Assembly: GCA_903851235.1 (NCBI GenBank)
Contig: CAINNR010000026.1
Coordinates: forward strand, 1-49,190
Direction: 5' to 3'
From: an uncultured Candidatus Berkelbacteria bacterium
GTDB lineage: Bacteria; Patescibacteriota; UBA1384; XYA2-FULL-43-10; CAINNR01
Length of the DNA: 49,190 nucleotides
Numbering within the stretch: the first letter of the stretch is position 1; each line of letters opens with the position of its first letter. The translations under genes were made by a program, and so were the position numbers. The notes beneath the pieces were generated by a model. That model was not told the DNA's origin. It worked only from the letters and a program-made list of their open reading frames with translations, and made no database searches. Below, piece after piece: positions 1 through 8,789 of the stretch.

Positions 1-106
1 ACCACATCTCTGACAGTTTTTTTAGCCATGATTACAATTCCTTGTAGATAAATACTTAATTATCATTTACAGGATATGATAATCAGCTACTTTTAGCAAC
101 AATTTT

Positions 107-2932
107 TTGCAATTAAGCCAAATCCGAGCTTATCCCTCCGAGAAAATTCATGCCAAGGTCTATATTATGACCTTCGCCGAGGATGATCGAGACAAAGGCA
201 GGGTTATCACTGGTTCTAGTAACTTCACCCAATCTGGTCTAGTCGATAACCTCGAATTTAATGTCGAGCTAAAAACCCGATCTGACTATGACTTCGCCCA
301 GAATAAATTCAATGAACTTTGGCAAAATGCCGTTGATGTAAGTGAAAAGTATGTCGAAACAATCCAAACCAAAACTTGGCTTTCTAATGATGTCACTCCT
401 TACGAACTCTATCTGAAGTTTCTATATGAATATTTTAAAGACGAGCTCAGCCAGAATGACGAAGTCTTTATGAAATATTTACCACCTGAATTCAAACGAC
501 TCGAGTATCAAGAACAAGCAGTCTTAAACGCCAAGAAAATTCTTGGGGAATACGGCGGAGTTTTTATCTCCGATGTTGTTGGGCTCGGTAAAACCTACAT
601 CTCGGCAATGCTCGCCAACCAGCTTGAAGGACGAACGCTGGTTCTCGCCCCTCCTGTTCTTTTGGAAAAAAATAATCCTGGTTCTTGGCCAAATGTATTC
701 GAGGATTTTCAGGTTAGACAAACCCACTTTGAATCGATCGGCAAGCTGGATAGTTTAATTGAATCTGGCACGGACAAGTACACCAACATTATTATCGATG
801 AAGCCCATCGATTTAGAACTGAAAATAATGTCACCTACGAGAAACTGGCTGAAATTTGCCGAGGGAAAAGAGTAATTCTAGTTACCGCAACCCCATACAA
901 CAATTCGCCAAAAGACATTTTAAGTCAAATTAAACTTTTTCAGAAAACACGAAAGAGTACTATTCCTGGCATGCCTGATTTGGAGCGATTTTTTAATGGT
1001 TTAGATAGAAAAATTAAGGACATGGATCGCCAAAAGGATTTTGAAAAATACATACAAAATGTTAAAGATAACGCTCAGGAAATTAGAGAAAAAGTGCTTA
1101 AGCATTTAATGGTCAGACGCACTCGAGCTGAAATTATGGCCTTCTTCGGCGAGGATCTCAAAAAACAAAACCTTAAATTTCCTGAAGTCGAAAAGCCGGA
1201 GCCATGTTTCTACGAACTCAACGATCTCGAAGACAAGATTTTTTCACAAACAATTGAGCTTATCACCAGGCATTTCAAATATGCCCGATATACGCCCATG
1301 CTCTATTACAAAGGAGAGCTATCTCAGCCGGAACTATTGGCTCAAAAGAACATGGGCAAATTCATGAAAATCTTGATGATTAAACGACTGGAAAGTAGCT
1401 TCTTTGCTTTTAGGCAAACTCTAGGCCGCTTCGCCCATTCTTACGAGCAGTTCATCGACGAGCTGGATGCCGGGAATGTTTATGTTAGCAAAAAATATAC
1501 CAATAAAGTTTTTGAATTCCTTGAAAATGATGACGATGTCGCAATTCAACGACTAATTGATGAAGACAAAGCTCAAAAATATGAAAGCAAAGATTTCAAA
1601 GTTGAATTGAAACAAGATCTCCAAAGCGATCTGGATACCCTAAAACAGATTCAAGACTTATGGCAGGAGATAAAAAGAGATCCCAAACTTGAATCCTTGG
1701 TCAAAAATATCAGCACAGAACCAGTTCTTAAGGAAAACAAGATCATTATCTTTACCGAATCAAAGGAAACCGCTTATTATCTGGAAAAGAATTTAAGCCA
1801 AAAATTCCCTGACGAAGTTCTTTGCTACACCGGAGAATCAAGTTCGGCTGTTAAGGATAAGGTAATCGATAATTTCGACGCCAAAGCTCGCAACCAAAGC
1901 GATCAGTTTAAGATCTTGATTGCCACTGAAGTATTGTCGGAAGGTGTAAACCTTCACCGCTCCAATGTGGTCATTAACTATGATATCCCATGGAACCCGA
2001 CCAGAATGATACAACGAGTTGGGCGTGTAAATAGAATTGATACCAAGTTTGAAAGAATTCATACCTTTAACTTTTTCCCGACTAAACAAGCCAACGACGA
2101 GATCAAACTCAAGGAGGCTGCCGAAGCTAAAATTAATGCTTTTATCACTTTGCTTGGCGCCGATGCTCAGCTTCTAACCGAGGGAGAGCCAATCGAACAG
2201 CATGAACTGTTTAACAAATTAACCTCCAAGTCCACTCTTACCGGCGAAGACGGTCTCGATAAAAGCGAGCTCAAATACCTAAGATTGATCAAGGATATAC
2301 GAGATAAGGAACCTGGAACATTCGAGAAAATAAAACGTTTACCCAAAAAAGCCAGAACAGCCAAACAATCCGACAAGATGTCAGAGTCGGTCATCACTTA
2401 TTTCCGACGAGGCAAACTGCAGAAATTTTACGCAGCAGGTGCCGAAAGAGATTCTGCGGAAATTGATTTTATTTCAGCCGCCGAAATACTAGAATCAATC
2501 AAGGAAGAAAAGAGAGAATCACTACCAGAAAACTTCTTTGAGATTTTAGACAAGAACAAGCAAGCATTCATCTTTTCGACCACCGAAGATATCGAAGAAG
2601 CTAATCTGCGAGGCGGCCGCGACAGTGCCACCCAAGTACTTAGAATAATTAAAGCAACTCTTAAAGATCGTCGACAATTCACCGAAGAGCAAGAGCTTTA
2701 CCTAAAAAAGATCATGGTTCAGCTAGAAGAAGGTGGATTACCCAAGCAGACCTCGAAAGAAGCCCTCAAGGCGGTACAAGAGGAAATACAGCAAGGCATT
2801 AACCCACTTAGAATCCTGGCGGTTTTGCAAACTAAAATTCCAGAGAAACTTCTCGAAAAGCACTTTGCCGAGGATCAGAGCCTGACTTTTGGTAAAAGAG
2901 AAGTAATTCTCTCGGAGTACTTAATGAAATGA
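107..2932 (+). CDS. PLD-nuclease/SNF2-type helicase, 5' end missing
   Basis: The protein is a predicted DNA helicase/translocase of a restriction or defence system. The first ~60 residues are the end of a phospholipase D-like nuclease domain (HAK near residue 15, GSSNF near 37). A superfamily 2 helicase core follows: GLGKT Walker A near 158, DEAH near 231, TATP near 260, and the C-terminal lobe with GVNLHRS and RVGRVNR near 613-642. PLD-helicases of this type normally carry a complete PLD domain before the HxK motif, so 100 or more residues appear to be absent. The frame opens just after a TAA at 80-82 and offers only a TTG at 107 without a Shine-Dalgarno site, so the gene is truncated or joined to foreign sequence at the window edge. 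The stop overlaps the next ATG by 4 bases, indicating translational coupling to the methyltransferase. Helicase assignment is firm; the role in defence is inferred from context. Confidence 0.85.
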   Translation: MQLSQIRAYPSEKIHAKVYIMTFAEDDRDKGRVITGSSNFTQSGLVDNLEFNVELKTRSDYDFAQNKFNELWQNAVDVSEKYVETIQTKTWLSNDVTPYELYLKFLYEYFKDELSQNDEVFMKYLPPEFKRLEYQEQAVLNAKKILGEYGGVFISDVVGLGKTYISAMLANQLEGRTLVLAPPVLLEKNNPGSWPNVFEDFQVRQTHFESIGKLDSLIESGTDKYTNIIIDEAHRFRTENNVTYEKLAEICRGKRVILVTATPYNNSPKDILSQIKLFQKTRKSTIPGMPDLERFFNGLDRKIKDMDRQKDFEKYIQNVKDNAQEIREKVLKHLMVRRTRAEIMAFFGEDLKKQNLKFPEVEKPEPCFYELNDLEDKIFSQTIELITRHFKYARYTPMLYYKGELSQPELLAQKNMGKFMKILMIKRLESSFFAFRQTLGRFAHSYEQFIDELDAGNVYVSKKYTNKVFEFLENDDDVAIQRLIDEDKAQKYESKDFKVELKQDLQSDLDTLKQIQDLWQEIKRDPKLESLVKNISTEPVLKENKIIIFTESKETAYYLEKNLSQKFPDEVLCYTGESSSAVKDKVIDNFDAKARNQSDQFKILIATEVLSEGVNLHRSNVVINYDIPWNPTRMIQRVGRVNRIDTKFERIHTFNFFPTKQANDEIKLKEAAEAKINAFITLLGADAQLLTEGEPIEQHELFNKLTSKSTLTGEDGLDKSELKYLRLIKDIRDKEPGTFEKIKRLPKKARTAKQSDKMSESVITYFRRGKLQKFYAAGAERDSAEIDFISAAEILESIKEEKRESLPENFFEILDKNKQAFIFSTTEDIEEANLRGGRDSATQVLRIIKATLKDRRQFTEEQELYLKKIMVQLEEGGLPKQTSKEALKAVQEEIQQGINPLRILAVLQTKIPEKLLEKHFAEDQSLTFGKREVILSEYLMK

Positions 2933-5900
2933 TTAAAGATGCAACCAAGCAGATCATAAAAAGAACTCTGCAAAGCTCTTTCGACAAAGAGCAATTTTTA
3001 AATTTCACCAAGAATCTTCTCAATCACATCAATGAAGACAAGGCATTTCACGCCCATGGGTATGTCAAAGAGCAATTCAAAAAAACGGCCAACATTATTA
3101 AGACTTACGAACGGCTTGGTACTTATACCGATCCAAACGAAAAGAAAATTGATATTTTGGTTGTTTATTTAGAGAAAGATAATTCTATCGATCGGGCACG
3201 AACATCACTTCGAAATTTTGTAGCCGATTACCTAAAGGGGCGCGACCAAAAAGACGCTGCCTTGGTTGCCTTCGTTAGCCCAAGCCAAGATGATTGGCGT
3301 TTTTCTCTGATCAAAATGGAATATAAGTTCGAGGAAGGCAAAAGCGGCAAGATGAAAGTTAAGGAAGAATTCACTCCCGCTCGTCGTTGGTCATTCCTGG
3401 TTGGTTCAAAAGAAAGTTCTCATACGGCTCAAAGCCGTTTGGCTCCGATACTCGAAGACGATGATAGTAACCCGACGCTTGAGCAGCTCGAAGATGCCTT
3501 CAATATTGAAAAAGTTACCAAAGAGTTCTTCGAGAAATACCGAGAGCTATTCTTGAGGTTGAAAGATAATCTGGACGAGATGGTCAAAAACGATACCAAG
3601 ATCAAAGCCGACTTTGCCGAAAAAGATGTCGACACGGTGGATTTTGCCAAAAAGCTACTAGGCCAGATTGTCTTTCTCTACTTCCTGCAAAAAAAAGGCT
3701 GGTTTGGCGTTGAACGAGACGCGGATTGGGGCACTGGTCCGAAAGATTTTTTACGCCAGCTTTACTCGGAGAAACACTCTAAGTACAAAAACTTTTTTAA
3801 CGAAATTTTGGAGCCGATGTTTTACGAGGCTCTGGCTCGAGAGCGAGACGACGATTATTATGGCAGTTTTAATTGCAAGATCCCTTTTCTTAATGGCGGA
3901 CTTTTTGATCCGATCGGTAACTACGACTGGGTTCACACCGATATCAATTTAGATAACGAACTATTTTCGAATTCACGACCGACCAAACAGGGCGATATTG
4001 GTGATGGTATTCTTGATATTTTTGATCGCTATAACTTCACGGTTAGAGAAGACGAGCCACTGGAAAAGGAAGTGGCAGTTGATCCTGAAATGCTCGGAAA
4101 AGTTTTCGAAAACCTTCTTGAAGTTAAGGATCGTAAATCCAAAGGTACTTACTATACTCCCCGAGAGATTGTCCACTATATGTGTGAGCAGAGTTTAATA
4201 AATTATTTAGCTACAGAGCTACCAGAAGTTACCAAAAATGATCTAGAAGAGTTTATTAAAATTGGCGATCAAGTTCTGGAAAACGAGTATTTGGTGACTC
4301 AAAAAGACAGTGGCGAGGGCTCAATGATTCCCGCTTCGATAAAGGAAAATGCCAAACTCATTGATCAGAAACTAGCAGATATAAAGGTTTGCGATCCGGC
4401 CATCGGCTCGGGTGCTTTCCCTGTTGGCATGATGGGCGAAATAGTTACTGCTCGATTATCTTTGAATCCCTTCCTCTGTCATTCAGGCCTTGATCCAGAA
4501 TCTAGTTCTCTAGAATGTGCTGGCAGAACCGCTTACGATTTCAAAATGCAGGCAATAACAAATTCTATTTATGGTGTTGATATCGATCCTGGTGCAGTTG
4601 AAATTGCCAAACTTCGTCTTTGGCTTTCGTTGGTAGTAGATGAGAATGATATTAAACAGATCAAACCGTTGCCGAACTTAGACTACAAGATTATGCAAGG
4701 CAATAGTTTGCTCGAAGAATTCGAAGGTATCAAGCTTTTCGATGAAAGTATTATTCCCCAAGATCACGCCGATCGAGAAGCACAAATTGTCAAAGCCAAT
4801 GAGAAAATCAATGAGCTTCAAAGGGAATTCTTTAGACTCCACTCAAAAAATGCGTTATCAAAATCACAAGAACAGCTGATCAAACAGCAAATTAAAGGTC
4901 AGCAAAAACTTATTCAAAGTTTGCAAGAGAAACCCAAGCAAGGTGGCACCGTTGATTTATTCAATAAAATCGACGAAATTAAGGCCAGATGGGACGAACT
5001 CACAGAACTTCATAAGAAGATCGTCAATGAAAGCAATCGGCAAGAGAAAACGCAAATGCTTGATCGAGCATCTGAACTCGAATGGCAATTCATCGAGGCG
5101 ACTTTAAAGCGCGAGTGTAAACCTGAGTCACTGAAAAAAATAGAGCAATTCAAAAAGAAAAATACCAAGCCATTTTTCCTCTGGCATCTCCATTTTGCCG
5201 ATGTATTTCAATCTAAAAGTGGTTTTAATGTGGTAATTGCAAATCCCCCTTATGTTAGTGCATGGTCTATGGAAAAAGAAGACCCAAATATGCGCCCCGA
5301 GATTAAAAGTGCCTTGAAGAATTACTCTATATTAGTCGGGCATTGGGATCTCTATATAGCATTTGTAGCTAAAGGTCATGATATCTTGAGTAATAATGGG
5401 AGTATGTCCTATATTGTCCCAAATCCAATATTGAGAGAGAAATATGCAAAAGAGACAAGAGAATTTCTGTTAACTCAAATGCGAATAGCATCGCTATTAG
5501 AGTTTAACGACACAAATGTTTTTGATGGAGTTGCTCGAAGGACTACTGTTTTAGTTGCTAAGAAAGGTGAAGATAAGTCAAACTATAAAATAGATATTCA
5601 TAGTAATAAAGACTCGGATATCATAGGGCTCGTAAAAAACATTGAAAGAGATAATTGGCTTAGTCACCCCAGTCATTCTTTTCTTATTGATAGCAGTGAT
5701 GAGAAGGATGATCTCATTGTTAAGATTGAAAAACAATCGGAGAGAATTGGTAATTTTTTCTATGTAAACTATGGAGCGCAGGTTTCAAGTAAAGATAAGG
5801 GTGGTTTTGGCAAAAAAGATGTTGTAAGCAAACATCCAGTTGGCAACGCAAAGCCATATTATGAAGGGAAAGATATTCAGCGATGGAAGCTTGCGTCCAG

Positions 5901-6456
5901 GAACCTGTGGCTGGACTATCGTCCAAAAGAAATGTATGGTCCCCGACATCCATCATTATTTGAGCAGGAAAAAATAGCGATACGAATGATTTCTGATAAA
6001 GGTCATGCTCTAGCAGCTGTGTTAGACGAGACCGGCCGATACTCAAATCATAGTGTTGTTCTTATCGCTCCATACCACGGTCTCAGAGATACAGATCTCA
6101 GGAGTGATTTTGATGACTTTAAGCACATCGATGCAGATATAGATATACATTACGTATTAGCAATAATATTATCCAAGCTAGAGAGTTTCTACTTCAAGAA
6201 AAGATTTGCAACAGAAAGTCTGCAAGGTTCGACATCACATACTTACCCAACTGCCGTGAGGGGCCTTGTAATAAAAAATATCAGTAAGGCAGAACAAAAC
6301 AGCTTCGTCACAATTGCTGATCAAATTTTAACTTTAAAAAAACAAAATAAAGACACGGATACCAAAAATCTCGAATCTCAAATTGACCAAATGGTCTACA
6401 AACTTTATGGGCTTACACCTGAAGAGATAAAGATCGTTGAGGGTTCGAATGGATGA
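2929..6456 (+). CDS. Eco57I/PglX-like N6-adenine DNA methyltransferase
   Basis: Predicted to methylate adenine in DNA using S-adenosylmethionine. Motif I is DPAIGSGAF near residue 490, and the catalytic motif IV is NPPYV near 773. The segment GVDIDPGAVEIAKLRLW after motif I is typical of Eco57I-class enzymes. The C-terminal third contains a TaqI-type target-recognition signature (YYEGKDIQRW near 977). A coiled-coil-rich stretch lies between motifs I and IV. At 1175 residues it matches long type IIG, PglX or DrmMI-like methylases, but no nuclease motif is visible in it; nuclease and motor functions would come from the upstream PLD-helicase. A short foreign-looking insertion sits between motif I and the GVDIDPG segment. 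It overlaps its neighbours on both sides (4 bases upstream, 8 downstream), so the three genes form one transcription unit. Methylase identity is firm; the exact system type is not. Confidence 0.9.
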   Translation: MIKDATKQIIKRTLQSSFDKEQFLNFTKNLLNHINEDKAFHAHGYVKEQFKKTANIIKTYERLGTYTDPNEKKIDILVVYLEKDNSIDRARTSLRNFVADYLKGRDQKDAALVAFVSPSQDDWRFSLIKMEYKFEEGKSGKMKVKEEFTPARRWSFLVGSKESSHTAQSRLAPILEDDDSNPTLEQLEDAFNIEKVTKEFFEKYRELFLRLKDNLDEMVKNDTKIKADFAEKDVDTVDFAKKLLGQIVFLYFLQKKGWFGVERDADWGTGPKDFLRQLYSEKHSKYKNFFNEILEPMFYEALARERDDDYYGSFNCKIPFLNGGLFDPIGNYDWVHTDINLDNELFSNSRPTKQGDIGDGILDIFDRYNFTVREDEPLEKEVAVDPEMLGKVFENLLEVKDRKSKGTYYTPREIVHYMCEQSLINYLATELPEVTKNDLEEFIKIGDQVLENEYLVTQKDSGEGSMIPASIKENAKLIDQKLADIKVCDPAIGSGAFPVGMMGEIVTARLSLNPFLCHSGLDPESSSLECAGRTAYDFKMQAITNSIYGVDIDPGAVEIAKLRLWLSLVVDENDIKQIKPLPNLDYKIMQGNSLLEEFEGIKLFDESIIPQDHADREAQIVKANEKINELQREFFRLHSKNALSKSQEQLIKQQIKGQQKLIQSLQEKPKQGGTVDLFNKIDEIKARWDELTELHKKIVNESNRQEKTQMLDRASELEWQFIEATLKRECKPESLKKIEQFKKKNTKPFFLWHLHFADVFQSKSGFNVVIANPPYVSAWSMEKEDPNMRPEIKSALKNYSILVGHWDLYIAFVAKGHDILSNNGSMSYIVPNPILREKYAKETREFLLTQMRIASLLEFNDTNVFDGVARRTTVLVAKKGEDKSNYKIDIHSNKDSDIIGLVKNIERDNWLSHPSHSFLIDSSDEKDDLIVKIEKQSERIGNFFYVNYGAQVSSKDKGGFGKKDVVSKHPVGNAKPYYEGKDIQRWKLASRNLWLDYRPKEMYGPRHPSLFEQEKIAIRMISDKGHALAAVLDETGRYSNHSVVLIAPYHGLRDTDLRSDFDDFKHIDADIDIHYVLAIILSKLESFYFKKRFATESLQGSTSHTYPTAVRGLVIKNISKAEQNSFVTIADQILTLKKQNKDTDTKNLESQIDQMVYKLYGLTPEEIKIVEGSNG
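4474..4526 (+). repeat. REP/RPE-like palindromic element inserted in frame in the methyltransferase
   Basis: The segment encodes CHSGLDPESSSLE, which resembles the translated form of dispersed palindromic repeats found in many bacterial genomes. It contains the inverted repeat TCTAG-TTCT-CTAGA. It lies between methylase motif I and the conserved GVDIDPG block, where related enzymes have only a short linker. The insertion keeps the frame open. A GGATTCCCGC-type hairpin at 40323-40342 looks like the other half of the same repeat family. Confidence 0.55.
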
Positions 6457-7840
6457 TATTGACGCATTAGTAATTTTATTGGAGAGTGCAGGATTAACTA
6501 ATTTGGGGAGAATATTAAAGAATGCAATTGGCGAGCTTGAACAGACCACCCAGTATGGCTCAATCATAAACTCAACTCTCAGCCACTTTAATATTTATGT
6601 CCCAGCAGAAACTTACTTTGACGCCGAATCTCTATTAAAAGAATCTTATGACAAGGCGCTAGAATGCGTCAAAAAAATATATCCCGATAGAGAAAATGCT
6701 CCTGAAGTGGTAGATATTATTTTGATGGTGCTAAAACAAGGAAAGATAAAAGCTGGAGACGATAAGGCCAACCCTAAAATTTTGAGTTCGATTAGAGATC
6801 TTATTAAACGGATGCCTGAAGCGGATAGCTACGTTGTCGAAGCCTCTATGTGCTATCAAAATTTGTTGCTTAGGTCATCGGTGAATATGACATGGCAACT
6901 TTTTGTGTTTGCTCTATTTAAACGGATTCAAGAATTTGACTTAACTAAATTTGTCCAGTTAGCTAAGAGCAAAAACATGATTAAATGCAATATTACTGTC
7001 TTTCATGATCTGAACAAGTTCAAGGAGTCTGATCTTATACAATTAAGCCATGAATGTGGTTTTTATGACCAGAATGTAAGAAATGATTTAAACTCTTACT
7101 CCCAACTTAGAAATAGCTGTTCGCATGTGTCTTTCAACGCTATATCGCGCCAGAAGGTTGAGTCATTTTTAACTGATGTGGTATCGTATACAGAGGAATT
7201 GCTTAGTCCAAATAGAGATCAGGTTGGTTCAACACCAGACGATGATTTTTTGAGACTATCTGAATTGGAAAGTAGTGAGCTCAATATCGCATATTCGAAA
7301 TTAAATCCTCAACAAGAAAAAGAACTTCTCAAGCAATGTTTTTATTATTTGAGCAAAGAAAACGCTTTGGGCGAACTGGGAATTATAAAATCAGAAAAAC
7401 TACTCAAATATGCTGTGACGTCTGGGAATGCTTCAGTAAAAGTGCAAAAAATAAAAATGATGTTGTCGCAAGCCGTTAATTTTAATTTTTACCCTGAATT
7501 CTTAAAGCGAATATTACCAGTTTTCTTTAAAAATCCAACTTACGAAAAGCTCCTTGGTAACGATCCTGAGTTTCGTGCTAATATTGTCGACTTGTACTGT
7601 AACAGTACATCGTTTGATGAGACAAAACGGAGGGCGGATCTCCCTTTTTATATTCTCGGCTATCTTACTCAGGAAGAGAAAACAAAATTAGGAGAAGCTA
7701 TCACTGATAACTCTCAAATCAATGGATGCTTCTCTGGTAGATGGCGAGAGTTATTGGGCAAAATCAACTATACTATGGTCGCCCCTGACGATGGAAGTAT
7801 CGAAATCGATACAATAAATATTGATGATATCCCTTTTTAA
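6449..7840 (+). CDS. Hypothetical protein with HEPN-type RNxxxH motif, third gene of the helicase-methylase operon
   Basis: I do not recognise the full-length family. Near residue 221 the sequence RNSCSH, in the context LNSYSQLRNSCSHVSF and followed by an amphipathic helix, matches the Rx4H signature of HEPN domains. HEPN domains are often metal-independent RNases in abortive-infection and toxin systems. The N-terminal ~100 residues and the C-terminal half are mostly helical and without clear motifs; the end is acidic. The ATG at 6449 is chosen over a TTG at 6437 because GAGGG at 6439-6443 gives a Shine-Dalgarno site five bases upstream. It overlaps the methylase stop by 8 bases. An RNase or abortive-infection effector that complements the restriction module is the simplest reading, but this is inference. 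Confidence 0.6.
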   Translation: MDDIDALVILLESAGLTNLGRILKNAIGELEQTTQYGSIINSTLSHFNIYVPAETYFDAESLLKESYDKALECVKKIYPDRENAPEVVDIILMVLKQGKIKAGDDKANPKILSSIRDLIKRMPEADSYVVEASMCYQNLLLRSSVNMTWQLFVFALFKRIQEFDLTKFVQLAKSKNMIKCNITVFHDLNKFKESDLIQLSHECGFYDQNVRNDLNSYSQLRNSCSHVSFNAISRQKVESFLTDVVSYTEELLSPNRDQVGSTPDDDFLRLSELESSELNIAYSKLNPQQEKELLKQCFYYLSKENALGELGIIKSEKLLKYAVTSGNASVKVQKIKMMLSQAVNFNFYPEFLKRILPVFFKNPTYEKLLGNDPEFRANIVDLYCNSTSFDETKRRADLPFYILGYLTQEEKTKLGEAITDNSQINGCFSGRWRELLGKINYTMVAPDDGSIEIDTINIDDIPF

Positions 7841-7854
7841 TAAAAGGGATATCA
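7825..7854 (+). terminator. 13-bp perfect stem-loop at the 3' end of the HEPN gene
   Basis: GATATCCCTTTT, a TAAT loop and the exact complement, plus one more T-A pair, overlap the stop codon of the HEPN gene. No U-tract follows, so it may act as an mRNA 3'-stabilising or processing hairpin rather than a full intrinsic terminator. Confidence 0.6.
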
Positions 7855-7920
7855 AGTTTGACAAGTAAGAGAATTATTTACGAAATAAAAATTATAGAAT
7901 AATCGGCGAAACATAAATTC

Positions 7921-7952
7921 AAAAAAGCAGATAACCATACCTGCTTTTTTGT
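7921..7952. terminator. Bidirectional intrinsic terminator
   Basis: AAAAAAGCAG and CTGCTTTTTT are perfect 10-bp arms around a 10-base loop, with a T-tract on either strand. It lies between the convergent HEPN and Cas2-like genes and can serve both. Confidence 0.8.
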
Positions 7953-7956
7953 TTCT

Positions 7957-8226
7957 CTAGTTATTCTTGAGCCACTCTGAGACTTTATCACCAAGGCCAC
8001 GCCAGGCCATTGCGTCTCCGGAGACATCGATTACAATAATTGAGTCATCCTTGTCGATGTGGGCTACAATTTCATCTCTAATAGCGATGTGTGATTTCGA
8101 AGTTTTGACCATCCACAATGATTCCAGGGGCTTTGCTCGCGTACCAAAACCTTTTAGATATCTGTATAGTTCTTCGTAATCTTTGACGGGCTTGTGCAAA
8201 TCGTACGATATTAAGATCTTATTCAT
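7957..8226 (-). CDS. Stand-alone Cas2-like (SinR-family) protein
   Basis: Small ferredoxin-like-fold protein of about 89 residues. It starts NKILISYDLHKP and continues with an LWMVKT strand and a DDSIIVIDVSGDAMAW strand, the pattern of the SinR/Cas2-like family, which is related to Cas2 and VapD. The aspartate after ISY corresponds to the metal-binding Asp of Cas2. Real Cas2 works with Cas1 in CRISPR adaptation, but there is no cas1 or repeat array here, so a stand-alone nuclease or toxin-like role is more likely. The ATG at 8226 is preferred over GTG at 8229 because AAGGA lies six bases upstream. The gene has its own promoter and a structured 5' leader, and is divergent from the XRE operon. 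Confidence 0.75.
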   Translation of the reverse strand: MNKILISYDLHKPVKDYEELYRYLKGFGTRAKPLESLWMVKTSKSHIAIRDEIVAHIDKDDSIIVIDVSGDAMAWRGLGDKVSEWLKNN

Positions 8227-8260
8227 CACAGTTCCTTAACGAATTATTTTTAACACTTGC

Positions 8261-8315
8261 GAGGTTCGACCGACGCTGTCGCCTCCATGCTGGTTAACGC
8301 CAGCACAGCGACCTC
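8261..8315 (-). promoter_or_regulatory. Structured 5' leader of the Cas2-like gene
   Basis: Three nested complementary blocks form one branched stem: GAGGT/ACCTC (8261-8265 with 8311-8315), CGCTG/CAGCG (8274-8278 with 8306-8310) and TGCTGG/CCAGCA (8288-8293 with 8300-8305). On one side the helices abut without a gap. The element starts right at the predicted transcription start, so it would cap the mRNA 5' end. It may be a protein-binding or self-regulatory site. Confidence 0.5.
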
Positions 8316-8323
8316 TGAATACA

Positions 8324-8352
8324 AGAGTAATCAACATTTTGAAAAATGTCAA
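8324..8352 (-). promoter_or_regulatory. Sigma70-type promoter of the Cas2-like gene
   Basis: On the minus strand TTGACA (8352-8347), a 17-base spacer and TACTCT (8329-8324) give a good promoter, with the start of transcription expected near 8317. Confidence 0.6.
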
Positions 8353-8378
8353 TATTTCTTACATACCATTACTATCTA

Positions 8379-8408
8379 TTGACAAGAATGTCACATTAAT
8401 AATACAAT
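8379..8408 (+). promoter_or_regulatory. Promoter and dyad operator of the XRE-ImmA-PIN operon
   Basis: TTGACA at 8379-8384, an 18-base spacer and TACAAT at 8403-8408. A perfect dyad TGACA-AGAA-TGTCA at 8380-8393 overlaps the -35 box, the expected place for an autorepressing XRE protein. Confidence 0.65.
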
Positions 8409-8447
8409 AAAATCAGATATGTAAACATTAAGGAGGGAGGGAGTAAA

Positions 8448-8789
8448 ATGATTTCTCAAGCTGAATTAGGCCAGAGAATAAAGTTTTTGCGCGAAAAAAC
8501 CGGTTACAGCCAGGAATTTTTAGCTGAACAGCTAAAAATCAGTCGTCAGGCAATTATTTCGATCGAAGCCGGCAAGCGTAAAATCGATAGCTTTGAACTG
8601 TTTGAGCTGTGCCGGCTTTTAGGGGTGTCGGTCAACGATCTTCTGCAAAATACCGTTTCAAAAGTAGAATCGCTTGAGGAATGTTTAATCCATTGCCGCG
8701 GGAACGTCAACGAAGTGGGCAAAAAGGCTATCGCTGAGTTCGGGCAAATCTTGAAAGACTACGATTCCCTCATGGAGTTAACCAAATGA
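8448..8789 (+). CDS. XRE-family HTH regulator, predicted antitoxin
   Basis: A 113-residue protein whose first ~65 residues are a Cro/C1-type helix-turn-helix (LGQRIKFLREKTGYSQE, then ISRQAIISIEAGKRK). The C-terminal ~45 residues are helical and of unknown fold. A very strong Shine-Dalgarno site, AGGAGGGAGGG, precedes the ATG. The stop overlaps the start of the ImmA/IrrE gene by 4 bases. XRE proteins paired with ImmA proteases usually repress their own operon until cleaved or displaced; the dyad over the -35 box supports this here. Confidence 0.88.
   Translation: MISQAELGQRIKFLREKTGYSQEFLAEQLKISRQAIISIEAGKRKIDSFELFELCRLLGVSVNDLLQNTVSKVESLEECLIHCRGNVNEVGKKAIAEFGQILKDYDSLMELTK

Noticed and set aside
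7957-8226. Cas2-like protein as part of a CRISPR-Cas locus
   Set aside because: No cas1, no other cas genes and no repeat-spacer array were seen anywhere in the window.
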